64,000 nucleotides of DNA from Clostridiaceae bacterium DTU079 (GTDB lineage Bacteria > Bacillota > Clostridia > Acetivibrionales > Acetivibrionaceae). The notes under the pieces were generated by a model. The model was not told the origin of the DNA and ran no database searches. It saw only the letters and a program-made list of their open reading frames with translations. Positions 31,411 to 40,097 of the stretch are shown here, piece after piece. Within the stretch, counting starts at the first letter, position 1. Each line of letters begins with the position of its first letter. The translations under genes and the position numbers were made by a program. The stretch covers positions 1 to 64,000 of the forward strand of contig LFSC01000036.1 of assembly GCA_001512505.1 (NCBI GenBank), written 5' to 3'.

Positions 31411-31459
31411 GGCAAAACCTCCGAAAGTCAATTTAATATATTCGGAGGTTTTGTTTTTT
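31411..31459 (+). terminator. Terminator of the arabinoxylan locus
   Basis: AAAACCTCCGAA and TTCGGAGGTTTT form a perfect 12-bp stem with a loop of about 15 bases, followed by GTTTTTT. Confidence 0.9.
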
Positions 31460-31588
31460 CATATCTTATTACAGTTAAAGATTTCATGTTTAAATCTAAT
31501 CTTACAAAGCAAAATAATAGATAAAAGGTTCGTGTAAGTTTGCTAAAGCATCATATAAAAGTTAACAAAAAATGAAATGGGGAAAAGA

Positions 31589-32824
31589 ATGCTAAAGAAC
31601 AAAAGACTTTTTTTAGCTTCAATTATTATAATACTGACTTTGGCGGTATCCGCCGCATGTCTGAAAATCAATAATAGTCTTGACAAACGTAACATGTCGG
31701 GTGACAAAAATAAGAATACCCCGATTGAATATTTGCAGCAAAACGGAAATAGTGACAAAAAGGAACAGAATCTCCCTGCAGAAAAACCTGTAAAAAAAGA
31801 TATAAAGGTGAAAGGCGTTTATGTTACCGGTTCTTCCGCAGGTAATAAAAAGTTTATGGAAAAGCTTGTGAATATGATAAATAATACAGAGTTAAATGCT
31901 GTGGTAATAGATGTAAAAGAAGACGGAAGAGTTAATTACCAGTCAGGGGTAAAAAGTGTAAATGAAATCGGTGCCCACCACCGTTTATATGATGTGGATG
32001 AGGTATTGAAATTATTGCATGACAATGGAATTTACGTAATCGGAAGAATTGTTTGCTTCAGGGACAATTATCTTGCCCAAAAGCGGGCAGATTTAGCCGT
32101 AAAGCGAAAGGATGGCTCTATATGGAGGGAAAACGGCAGTATTGCATGGACCAACCCATATAACAGGGAAGTATGGAAATATAACATTGAAATTGCAAAG
32201 GAAGCTGTGGAAAAGGGTTTTGACGAGATACAGTTCGATTATGTAAGGTTTCCTGCTGTAAGTAATAAAGAGGTTAATTACGGTGAAAATACTTCACCGA
32301 AAGCCGACGCGATAACCGGTTTTCTCAAGGAGGCATCCGCAGAAATCAACAAAATGGGTATTCCTGTATCGGCAGATATATTTGCTATTATTTGTGAGAC
32401 TCCGGGAGACCGGGAGGGCATAGGTCAGGTTTTGGAAAGTATCGGTATGGATATAGACTGTATATCTCCCATGATATATCCGTCTCATTATGCCAATGCT
32501 TCCAACGGTATGATGGGTAACGGAGTGGGGCAATCCATAAATGGTATAATGTTCAAAGCCCCGGATTTGAGACCCTATGATGTCGTTTACAATGCACTTT
32601 TAAAAACAAAGGAAAGAATATCAAAGGTGGACGGTTACAGAGCAAAGGTCAGACCATATCTTCAGGCATTTACAGCTTCTTATTTACCTAAGGGTTATTA
32701 TCAGACTTATGGTCCTTTGCAAATTAGGCAACAGATTAAAGCAGTATATGATGCAGGGTACGAGGAATGGATATTATGGGATGCAGCCAATGCATATACC
32801 GAGTCTGCTTTTTTGAAGGAATAA
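31589..32824 (+). CDS. DUF4015 glycosidase-like exported protein (copy 1)
   Basis: The ~411-residue exported protein has an N-terminal hydrophobic segment and possible lipobox (VSAAC), then a TIM-barrel-like DUF4015 domain (about 80-410). Typical stretches are VKGVYVTGSSAG, AVVIDVKEDGRVNYQS, GFDEIQFDYVRFPA and DCISPMIYPSHYAN. These domains resemble glycoside hydrolases, with Asp and Glu at strand ends, but the substrate is not known. The ATG at 31589 is chosen since GGGG sits six bases upstream; an ATG at 31577 has no ribosome binding site. A close paralogue follows at 33041. Confidence 0.85.
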   Translation: MLKNKRLFLASIIIILTLAVSAACLKINNSLDKRNMSGDKNKNTPIEYLQQNGNSDKKEQNLPAEKPVKKDIKVKGVYVTGSSAGNKKFMEKLVNMINNTELNAVVIDVKEDGRVNYQSGVKSVNEIGAHHRLYDVDEVLKLLHDNGIYVIGRIVCFRDNYLAQKRADLAVKRKDGSIWRENGSIAWTNPYNREVWKYNIEIAKEAVEKGFDEIQFDYVRFPAVSNKEVNYGENTSPKADAITGFLKEASAEINKMGIPVSADIFAIICETPGDREGIGQVLESIGMDIDCISPMIYPSHYANASNGMMGNGVGQSINGIMFKAPDLRPYDVVYNALLKTKERISKVDGYRAKVRPYLQAFTASYLPKGYYQTYGPLQIRQQIKAVYDAGYEEWILWDAANAYTESAFLKE

Positions 32825-32910
32825 ATTTCTTTTAAAAAAAATAAAACTTTTATTGTTATATTATCGTCTAAATAGTATTATAAATATAAACATGTTATAC
32901 TGTTATTAAT

Positions 32911-32991
32911 CCATATCAGTTATGGAATTTATTGATGAGTGAGGGCTAAAATCAAAAGGCCTGATACTCTTATGATTTTATACTGATATGG
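32911..32991 (+). promoter_or_regulatory. Inverted repeat enclosing a possible structured leader
   Basis: CCATATCAGT at 32911-32920 pairs perfectly with ACTGATATGG at 32982-32991, closing an 81-base region 50 bases before the second DUF4015 gene. The inner part contains smaller complementary pieces (AGGGCT/AGGCCT). No known riboswitch consensus was recognised. Confidence 0.4.
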
Positions 32992-33040
32992 GTAATGATA
33001 GTGAGCACATCTAAATAATAAAAATCTATAGGGGGTCAGT

Positions 33041-34276
33041 ATGTCTATCAAACACAAAAGAAAAAATTTATTTAGCAAGTATTTATTAACAAGTCTCCTG
33101 ATTGCTTCACTTACTCTTTCATTGAGTGCATGCAAGGGTAAAGAGGTTGAGGTTGACAATCCTTTACCGGGTGAGACGGTGGCCGGTAATAGCGGTAATG
33201 ATGTACAGGAAACACAACCGCCGGAAGAACCGAGTCCAACTCCGACCAGCACTCCTGAGCCAGATGTACCGCCAAAATCAGATGTAAAGGTAAAAGGTCT
33301 GTATCTTACAGGGTGGACAGTTGGGGGCGACGACAGGCTTAACCATTTTGTTGAGCTTGCAAAGAATACCGAGATTAATGCTTATGTAGTAGACATCAAG
33401 GATGATGACGGGTATGTAGGTTATGAGTCTAATGTACCGGCTGTAAGGGAAATCGGTGCATGGATGAAGAAGTATGATGTGGATAAAGTACTAAAAGCTT
33501 TCCATGACAATGACATTCATGTTATCGGAAGGTTGGTATGCTTTAAAGACCCTGTGCTGTCATCAAAGAAGCCCGAGTTGGCAGTAAAGAATGTCAACGG
33601 TGGCTTGTGGAAAGACAATCACAATCTAACCTGGCTTGATCCTTACAACAAGGATTCATGGCCGTATTTGATTGAGATTGCAAGAGAAGCAGTGGAAAAG
33701 GGCTTTGACGAGATTCAGTTTGACTATGTCAGATTTCCGAATGACGGAAGCAAAAAATCAATGAGCTATAATAGTAACGGTAAGGCAAAATATGAAGCTA
33801 TTAATGAGTTCTTAGCTTATGCAAGACAGGAATTGCCCGGTGTCGTTTTATCGGCGGATGTATTCGGAATAATTCTGGAGAGTCCGGCGGATACCGAAGA
33901 TATCGGTCAATATTTGGAATATGTAGGAAAAGATATAGCTTATATATCCCCAATGGTATATCCTTCACACTATGCAGTGGGACAGAAAGTTAACGGTGTT
34001 CAGTTTATGAAACCGGATCTTGACCCATATGGTGTTGTATATCAGAGCCTTGTAAAATGCAAGGACAGACTTTCAAAGCTGGAAGGATACACACCCAATG
34101 TAAGACCGTATATTCAAGACTTTACAGCATCATGGCTGGGTAAGGGTTATTACCAATCATATGGTCCGCAGCAGGTGAGAGAACAGATTAAAGCTGTTTA
34201 TGATGCCGGATATGAGGAATGGATATGCTGGGATGCTAATAATACCTATTCGGAATCAGCATTTTTGAAAGATTAA
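33041..34276 (+). CDS. DUF4015 glycosidase-like lipoprotein (copy 2)
   Basis: The 411-residue paralogue of the preceding gene has a clear lipobox (LSLSACKG, cysteine about residue 31). A Pro/Thr linker (about 48-80) precedes the DUF4015 domain (about 85-411). Shared landmarks are AYVVDIKDDDGYVGYES, EKGFDEIQFDYVRFP, ISPMVYPSHYA and the C-terminal GYEEWICWDANNTY. AGGGGG precedes the ATG. The pair probably arose by duplication and may process cell-wall or surface glycans. Substrate unknown. Confidence 0.88.
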   Translation: MSIKHKRKNLFSKYLLTSLLIASLTLSLSACKGKEVEVDNPLPGETVAGNSGNDVQETQPPEEPSPTPTSTPEPDVPPKSDVKVKGLYLTGWTVGGDDRLNHFVELAKNTEINAYVVDIKDDDGYVGYESNVPAVREIGAWMKKYDVDKVLKAFHDNDIHVIGRLVCFKDPVLSSKKPELAVKNVNGGLWKDNHNLTWLDPYNKDSWPYLIEIAREAVEKGFDEIQFDYVRFPNDGSKKSMSYNSNGKAKYEAINEFLAYARQELPGVVLSADVFGIILESPADTEDIGQYLEYVGKDIAYISPMVYPSHYAVGQKVNGVQFMKPDLDPYGVVYQSLVKCKDRLSKLEGYTPNVRPYIQDFTASWLGKGYYQSYGPQQVREQIKAVYDAGYEEWICWDANNTYSESAFLKD

Positions 34277-34308
34277 ATTGAACTTAACCAATAATTAAAA
34301 GCAAATGT

Positions 34309-34394
34309 AGAGCCTGTTAATACACCGGGGAAAGGAAGAAGGCTACCACTTATGTAAAGTGGTTTGTTCAAACCCGAGGGTATTTACAGGCTCT
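34309..34394 (+). terminator. Large stem-loop, probably bidirectional terminator
   Basis: AGAGCCTGTTAATAC and GTATTTACAGGCTCT close an 86-base structure (14 of 15 pairs). A second perfect hairpin, CCACTT-ATGTA-AAGTGG, sits inside, together with CCGGGG and ACCCGAGG segments that could pair across the loop. It lies between convergent genes and is followed on the plus strand by a T-rich stretch. A plain terminator needs less, so another RNA role is possible. Confidence 0.5.
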
Positions 34395-34417
34395 AATCTT
34401 TTAATAATAAACTCTAT

Positions 34418-35293
34418 TTATTTAGACCCTATGACATTTATTATTGTAGACGGTACAAATAACGGACTGTTTCCGAGCTTTAGCTTGGTTGTCATAGAAC
34501 TCAGCTTATGCATACCTACCTTTGATAAAAATACTGCAATGGGCCAAGCATGCGAAGAAATAAATATCTGAACATCTTTGAAACCGTTTTGCTTCATTAA
34601 CCGGGAAATTGAATTGTGATTATATAAGCAAACATGTTCCGGAGGAATAAAAAACGGCCATTTTTTCCCTAATATTTTGTACCACATTCCTCCTATAAAA
34701 GGAGTAGAAACAACTAATCGGCCCTTTGGAGCCATGAAGTTATTTATTTCCTCGATAAATGTATTGGGATTGTAGACATGTTCAAGAACACTGAAAGTTA
34801 TTACGCAGTCAAATTTATTGGTTTCGTCGCTGGGTATAGATTCAAGTCCGCCACAATAAGCATGGTCTGCAAACTTCTTGGCATGATTAACCGCTTCACT
34901 TGAAAAATCGGTTCCGATCCTGTAATCGAAATATTCTTTTGCTTCATCCAACAGAAAACCGAAACCGCAACCGATCTCTAAAAGTTTGCCTCCGGTCACA
35001 TTTCTTTTGTGTAATTCCTTCATAAACTTGGAAAAGGTACTGCGCAAAGCCTTTTCCTGTATCTCATAGCCTGTCCCGGCACTATATTCGGTATAGAAAC
35101 TGTCTTGTGCATAATATGACAGCAATGACTTTTCATTAAGCCTTGGGTTCAAATATACCAGATCACAATTATTGCATTTGTTGTATTTGTATGAGTTGAT
35201 TTCGTATAAGAAGGTGCCGGATTCACTGTTACATAAAGGACAGGGAGTATTTTCAAAAGAATCCGGGTCAGGGAGATGCCCGTTAAATGCCAT
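34418..35293 (-). CDS. Class I SAM-dependent methyltransferase with zinc ribbon
   Basis: The 291-residue protein begins with a four-cysteine metal site (CPLCNSES and CNNCDLVYLNPRL) and then a Rossmann methyltransferase domain. SAM-binding motif I is LLEIGCGFGFLLDEA (about residues 100-115), followed by TFSVLEHVYNP and the acidic loop. This N-terminal ribbon plus methyltransferase layout is common in glycan- or sugar-modifying enzymes near polysaccharide genes. GAGGAAGTG precedes the ATG. The substrate cannot be told from sequence. Confidence 0.85.
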   Translation of the reverse strand: MAFNGHLPDPDSFENTPCPLCNSESGTFLYEINSYKYNKCNNCDLVYLNPRLNEKSLLSYYAQDSFYTEYSAGTGYEIQEKALRSTFSKFMKELHKRNVTGGKLLEIGCGFGFLLDEAKEYFDYRIGTDFSSEAVNHAKKFADHAYCGGLESIPSDETNKFDCVITFSVLEHVYNPNTFIEEINNFMAPKGRLVVSTPFIGGMWYKILGKKWPFFIPPEHVCLYNHNSISRLMKQNGFKDVQIFISSHAWPIAVFLSKVGMHKLSSMTTKLKLGNSPLFVPSTIINVIGSK

Positions 35294-35454
35294 ATTATTC
35301 TCACTTCCTCAATAAAATTCTTCCAATAAATGGGCTGGTAAATGTGATTTTATATATTAAAATTAAAAGCAAAATAGTTTATTACAAATAGTAATTATAT
35401 CTTATTATTGCTCCAAAAGTCAAATTTAAAGGCTAATTTATTCATTATTTTGCC

Positions 35455-35493
35455 TTGACTTGTCCCAAATAAATGATACAATATACAGTATCA
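35455..35493 (+). promoter_or_regulatory. nrdJ promoter with overlapping operator-like dyad
   Basis: TTGACT (35455-35460) and TACAAT (35477-35482) are 16 bases apart. TGATAC (35474-35479) and GTATCA (35488-35493) form a 6-8-6 dyad over the -10, a good place for repressor binding. It is only loosely like an NrdR box. Confidence 0.65.
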
Positions 35494-35544
35494 CACTTAG
35501 TTTAAATATACAAAATGTAGTGATTTGTACAGAGGGGGATAATA

Positions 35545-37875
35545 ATGGAGTTATGCGAGAATGCGATAAAAGTTTTGGAAAAGAGGTATCTTGCGAAGGA
35601 TGAAAACGGAAAACTTTTGGAAACCCCGAATGACATGTTCATGAGGGTCGCAAAAGCTGTGGCTGAGGCAGATAAAGAGTTTGTTTCGGTTAAGGAGCTT
35701 GAAGACATTGAGCAGGATTTCTATAAAATGATGACGAAACTCGAATTTTTACCCAATTCACCTACTCTTATGAATGCAGGAAGACCGTTGGGACAATTAA
35801 GCGCATGTTTTGTTTTGCCTATAGAGGATACAATGGAAGGAATATTTGAAACCATAAAAAACGCTGCGCTTATACATAAAAGCGGTGGTGGCACCGGGTT
35901 TAGCTTTTCACGTTTAAGGCCCAAGGGAGCTTCGGTTAACTCGACAGGAGGTGTAGCGAGCGGTCCTGTGAGTTTTATGAAGGTGTTCAATGCAGCCACT
36001 GAGGCGGTAAAGCAGGGAGGGACCAGAAGAGGGGCAAATATGGGAATTCTTCGCGTTGACCACCCCGATATACTGGACTTTATTTGCTGTAAAAAGAATA
36101 ATTCGGATATTACGAATTTCAATATAAGTGTCGGTATAACAGAGGAGTTTATGAAAGCCGTTGAGAAGGGTGAGGATTACAATTTGATGGAGCCTCATAC
36201 CGGCAAAGTTGTAGGGAAGCTGAATGCAACGGATGTATTTGAATTAATAGTTGATATGGCATGGAATAACGGTGAGCCCGGAATAATCTTTTTGGACAGA
36301 CTGAATAAAGGCAATGTGACACCTCAAATCGGAGAAATTGAAAGCACCAACCCCTGCGGAGAACAGCCGTTATTACCTTATGAAGCCTGCAACCTCGGTT
36401 CAATTAACCTGAGCGTTATGGTAAAGAACAGCAACGGAGTTATGGAAGTAGATTATGGGCGTCTTGGAAAAACGGTTAGAAAGGCTGTTCATTTTCTGGA
36501 CAATGTTATCGATGTCAACAAGTATCCATTGCCTGAAATAACCGAAATGACCAGGGGTACGAGGAAAATCGGTCTTGGAGTCATGGGTTGGGCGGACATG
36601 CTCTGCAAGCTTAATATACCGTATAATTCCCAAAAGGCTATTAACCTTGCAGAAAAGGTAATGCATTTCATACAGGAAGAGTCGAGAAAAGCATCAATTG
36701 AATTGGCAGAAAAGAAGGGAGTGTTTCCCTATTATGATAAGAGTATTTACAAGGAACTTGGTTTGAAGGTGCGAAATGCTACCACTACTACTATTGCTCC
36801 TACCGGTACCCTAAGTATTATTGCAGGGGTATCGAGCGGGATAGAACCTCTTTTTGCAATATCCTATATAAGAAACGTTATGGATAATGATGAACTTGTT
36901 GAGGTTAATCCTCTTTTTAAAGCCATAGCCAATAAAAGAGGGTTCTATTCGGATGAATTGATGAGAAGGGTAGCAAAAACCGGTTCTGTTAAGGGATTTG
37001 ATGAGATACCTGCGGATGTTCAGGAAGTCTTTGTAACATCCCATGATATTTCTCCCGAGTGGCATGTAAAAATGCAGGCTGCTTTTCAGAAATACACGGA
37101 CAATGCTGTGTCCAAAACCGTAAATTTAAGAAATGAGGCTACCAGAAAGGATGTTTCTGATGTTTACTGGCTTGCTTACAGGACAAACTGCAAGGGTGTA
37201 ACCATATATCGCGACGGAAGCAGAGAAATGCAGGTCTTAAACATAGGAAAGGTAAACAAAAAGGAAGACAATTCGGACAATAAAACCGTTCAAAGCATAG
37301 CACCGAGGCCAAGGCCGGAGATTGCTACCGGATTTACCGAAAAAGTAAAGATTGGCTGCGGCAACTTGTATGTAACCGTTAATTATGATGAAAGGGGTAT
37401 TTGTGAGGTGTTCACAAATACAGGACGGGCAGGAGGATGTCCTTCTCAATCTGAAGCAACGGCAAGGTTGGTGTCCATTGCACTTCGCTCGGGTGTTGAC
37501 CACAAATACATTATAGAGCAACTAAAGGGGATCAGATGTCCCTCAACAATAAGGCAGAAGGGCTTAAAGGTTATGTCATGTCCCGATGCCATCGGAAGGC
37601 TTATTGAGAAGGTTGTTAAAATTCAGAACGGAAGTAAAAATGTATCAAATGAAGCTTCAATTACTGATGAACAGAGGTTTCAGCGTCCTACAGCCAAAAT
37701 TTCATATGAATGCGATGGCGATTCTTTGGAGCTGGATGACGACAGTCAGGTTTCATATGACGAGATAGTGTCCGATGGCAATAATAAATCCCTGTGTCCT
37801 GAATGCGGAAAAGAACTGGAGCATGAAGGCGGCTGTGTAGTTTGCAGATATTGTGGCTATTCAAAGTGCGGTTAA
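35545..37875 (+). CDS. nrdJ: Adenosylcobalamin-dependent ribonucleotide reductase (class II)
   Basis: The 776-residue enzyme reduces ribonucleotides to deoxyribonucleotides without oxygen. The catalytic barrel carries the family stretches [59 protein letters not shown] and [18 protein letters not shown]. The C-terminus holds [25 protein letters not shown] and a final zinc-ribbon ([26 protein letters not shown] spread over the last 27 residues) that supplies redox cysteines. The length is that of clostridial NrdJ. GAGGGGG precedes the ATG. It stands alone in its own transcription unit. Confidence 0.96.
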   Translation: MELCENAIKVLEKRYLAKDENGKLLETPNDMFMRVAKAVAEADKEFVSVKELEDIEQDFYKMMTKLEFLPNSPTLMNAGRPLGQLSACFVLPIEDTMEGIFETIKNAALIHKSGGGTGFSFSRLRPKGASVNSTGGVASGPVSFMKVFNAATEAVKQGGTRRGANMGILRVDHPDILDFICCKKNNSDITNFNISVGITEEFMKAVEKGEDYNLMEPHTGKVVGKLNATDVFELIVDMAWNNGEPGIIFLDRLNKGNVTPQIGEIESTNPCGEQPLLPYEACNLGSINLSVMVKNSNGVMEVDYGRLGKTVRKAVHFLDNVIDVNKYPLPEITEMTRGTRKIGLGVMGWADMLCKLNIPYNSQKAINLAEKVMHFIQEESRKASIELAEKKGVFPYYDKSIYKELGLKVRNATTTTIAPTGTLSIIAGVSSGIEPLFAISYIRNVMDNDELVEVNPLFKAIANKRGFYSDELMRRVAKTGSVKGFDEIPADVQEVFVTSHDISPEWHVKMQAAFQKYTDNAVSKTVNLRNEATRKDVSDVYWLAYRTNCKGVTIYRDGSREMQVLNIGKVNKKEDNSDNKTVQSIAPRPRPEIATGFTEKVKIGCGNLYVTVNYDERGICEVFTNTGRAGGCPSQSEATARLVSIALRSGVDHKYIIEQLKGIRCPSTIRQKGLKVMSCPDAIGRLIEKVVKIQNGSKNVSNEASITDEQRFQRPTAKISYECDGDSLELDDDSQVSYDEIVSDGNNKSLCPECGKELEHEGGCVVCRYCGYSKCG

Positions 37876-37892
37876 TGCCGCACTTTTCTTTT
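37864..37892 (+). terminator. Terminator of nrdJ
   Basis: AAGTGCGG and CCGCACTT form an 8-bp stem with the nrdJ stop codon inside the loop, followed by a T-rich tail. Confidence 0.88.
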
Positions 37893-38071
37893 AATGTTCA
37901 GTTTATCCAAGTCGTAGACCTATCGAAGTGCTTTATCTCTTAGCAAATTTCCTTTATTTTCGGTCATGAGGTGAAAAAATAACTTAATTTTATATGAAAT
38001 GATATGATAGAATATGTATGTGAGGTTGTATAGATTAAAAAACAATTACACTGGAAAAGAAGGGATAATGT

Positions 38072-39424
38072 ATGAAAAAAATAATTGCTTGCAGCCTTTT
38101 ATGTGTGCTTTTGTCATCTTGCACGGGTCAAAGTATATCCGATAAGAATAAAGTCAAAACATTGCCTGCGTCAGACACAGTTGGGGTGAATGAAATAGGT
38201 TTTCAGACCGATACTCCGTCTAAATCCGATGCAGATGAAGATAATAATACGAATTTGCATGAGAATACACCTATACAGTCGCAAAACAATATTCCTTCTG
38301 ACAAGGATGAAGATAAAACATTGCCTACATCAGATACAAATAAGGTGAATGAAATAGGTTTTCAGACCGGTGCTCCTTCCAAATCCGGTGCAAGTGAAGA
38401 TAATAATGCGAATATACAAGAGAATATACCTATGCAGTCGGATAAAATTGAAGATGAAAAAGCAAAAGCACAAAATAATGCTCCTTCTGAAACGGTTGAA
38501 GTTGAATTTGGTGAACCGGTTATAGTTGATATTGACGATAATATTATTGACGATATGCTTAAACATATAGATCGTACAAAGTATAATAAATACTTGGATT
38601 TTTTAAATGTAGACGGTGAAGTAATAGATTGCGTGATGGATGATATTGACTTGGACGGAAACGGAGAAATAGTTATAACAATTGATGTTAAAAATGAAAA
38701 TATCAAAATATATGTATTGAGGGAAACTAATGGTCAATTACAGGAAATTGGCCTAATTGAAGGTTGGGGGTATGGTATTTACAAGTCTCAACTTGTTCAA
38801 ATGAAAGGCGGTAAACAAAAATACATTAATGCTTTTTTATCTAACGGTGCCAGCTTAACGGGGTTTGCACTGTATAAAGTGTACCAAGATAAAATAGAAT
38901 TGGTTGAGTATTCTGCATCTGCTACCGGAGCAGGCTCCGATTATCTGGTTTCGTCAGATAATAACGGTATTTATGATGGATATGTACAGCACCGCTACAG
39001 TTATGATGTTATGTATTTTTATGTGACACGCTATTACAAATGGAATGGTGAATCCTTTGATTATGTTTCTTCGCGTGTTGATATTCCGGAGTATCCGGAG
39101 GATGAAGAACGGGTAATCAGACAGTTTTTGAAATTGAATATGCTGCCGAAAGAGGATAGAGATTGTGATGAGGTTCAAAAGAGATTGAATGAAATCAATA
39201 AAAGCGGAAAATTGTTAGATTTTCAAAAAATAAAGCAGTTTGACAATATATATGAATGGATAGTTGACCTTCAAAACGATTTACTGAAATTGGGCATACA
39301 AAGAAGCGGTAATTATAGTATTGTTACTGTACCTGTACTAAATACAAATATAGTTTTTGTTGTGTCAAAAACAGAAGGAAGGTTTTGTATAACAGATATC
39401 AAGGGAGAGTTTGCAGCTAATTGA
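38072..39424 (+). CDS. Lipoprotein with duplicated N-terminal acidic repeat
   Basis: The 450-residue lipoprotein has a lipobox (LLSSC, cysteine about residue 17). Residues ~25-145 contain two copies of a ~58-residue low-complexity unit sharing SDTxxVNEIGFQT, PSKS and EDNN; the second is slightly diverged. The folded C-terminal half has DDIDLDGNGEIVI, an EF-hand or VCBS-like calcium loop, and GYVQHRYSYDVMYFYVTRYYKWNG. The family is not recognised. GAAAAGAAGGG precedes the ATG. Function unknown; a surface-exposed binding protein is plausible. Confidence 0.75.
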   Translation: MKKIIACSLLCVLLSSCTGQSISDKNKVKTLPASDTVGVNEIGFQTDTPSKSDADEDNNTNLHENTPIQSQNNIPSDKDEDKTLPTSDTNKVNEIGFQTGAPSKSGASEDNNANIQENIPMQSDKIEDEKAKAQNNAPSETVEVEFGEPVIVDIDDNIIDDMLKHIDRTKYNKYLDFLNVDGEVIDCVMDDIDLDGNGEIVITIDVKNENIKIYVLRETNGQLQEIGLIEGWGYGIYKSQLVQMKGGKQKYINAFLSNGASLTGFALYKVYQDKIELVEYSASATGAGSDYLVSSDNNGIYDGYVQHRYSYDVMYFYVTRYYKWNGESFDYVSSRVDIPEYPEDEERVIRQFLKLNMLPKEDRDCDEVQKRLNEINKSGKLLDFQKIKQFDNIYEWIVDLQNDLLKLGIQRSGNYSIVTVPVLNTNIVFVVSKTEGRFCITDIKGEFAAN

Positions 39425-39456
39425 CACTTGTACCTCTGTACGGTGCGGATTTTAAT

Positions 39457-39485
39457 TTGCTTTTTTGTGCGCAGGTTGCTATAAT
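39457..39485 (+). promoter_or_regulatory. Promoter of the surface-glycan operon
   Basis: TTGCTT (39457-39462) and TATAAT (39480-39485) are 17 bases apart, and TGC before the -10 adds an extended element. Confidence 0.8.
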
Positions 39486-39528
39486 TAAACTATGTTTGGT
39501 ATTAATTCAATAATTATTGGGGGAATTT

Positions 39529-40047
39529 ATGCTTATAAACAATTTGTTGGACAGGCTTAAAAAGTACAAGTTCTTTTCAGACTTATTGACCCCTGAAGCC
39601 TTCTCTCAGATGGTGAGATATGTAATAACAGGCTTCACCGGTTTTGTAATTGAATACTTTTTATTCTATACCTTTAAAAACTTTGTTTTTGAAAGGTATC
39701 TTCCGATAGGATATTCTCTTGCGAAGGATGTTGCAGATAACCTGTTTAATTACTACTTAAAAGAAAGTACATACAGTTACTTGTTTGCCAATGCGATTGC
39801 CTATGTGGTTGTGTTCTGGTTTAACTTTCTCGTTAACAGGATTTGGTCCTTCAAATCAAAAGTCAATATCTTCAAACAATTAAGGCAATATGGAGTTTTG
39901 TTCGTCTTTAATTTGATTGCCATCAGTGCATTAATGTGGTTTTTAACTGATAAAATCGGTATTATGTCTGAGATTTCGAAAGTATTGGTTATGGGAATGG
40001 TGGTATGCTGGAATTTTATTCTCTACAAGAAGGTTATCTATAAGTAG
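39529..40047 (+). CDS. GtrA family membrane protein
   Basis: The 172-residue protein has four membrane helices and the GtrA pattern: QMVRYVITGFTGFVIEYFLFY at the first helix and YVVVFWFNFLVNRIWSFKSK in the third. GtrA-type proteins help move polyprenyl-linked sugars across the membrane. The ATG at 39529 is chosen with GGGGG upstream; the frame also permits TTG at 39517, which contains that site. It is the first gene of an operon with two GT-C-like proteins, consistent with polyprenyl-phosphate-sugar-dependent glycosylation. Confidence 0.88.
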   Translation: MLINNLLDRLKKYKFFSDLLTPEAFSQMVRYVITGFTGFVIEYFLFYTFKNFVFERYLPIGYSLAKDVADNLFNYYLKESTYSYLFANAIAYVVVFWFNFLVNRIWSFKSKVNIFKQLRQYGVLFVFNLIAISALMWFLTDKIGIMSEISKVLVMGMVVCWNFILYKKVIYK

Positions 40048-40097
40048 GGAATTTGGAGGTTTATATAAAAGCGGTTTTGTTAAGGAGAGTAGATTAA

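Noticed and set aside
34309-34394. Hammerhead or twister ribozyme
   Set aside because: The CUGAUGA/GAAA core of hammerheads and the conserved twister loops could not be matched.
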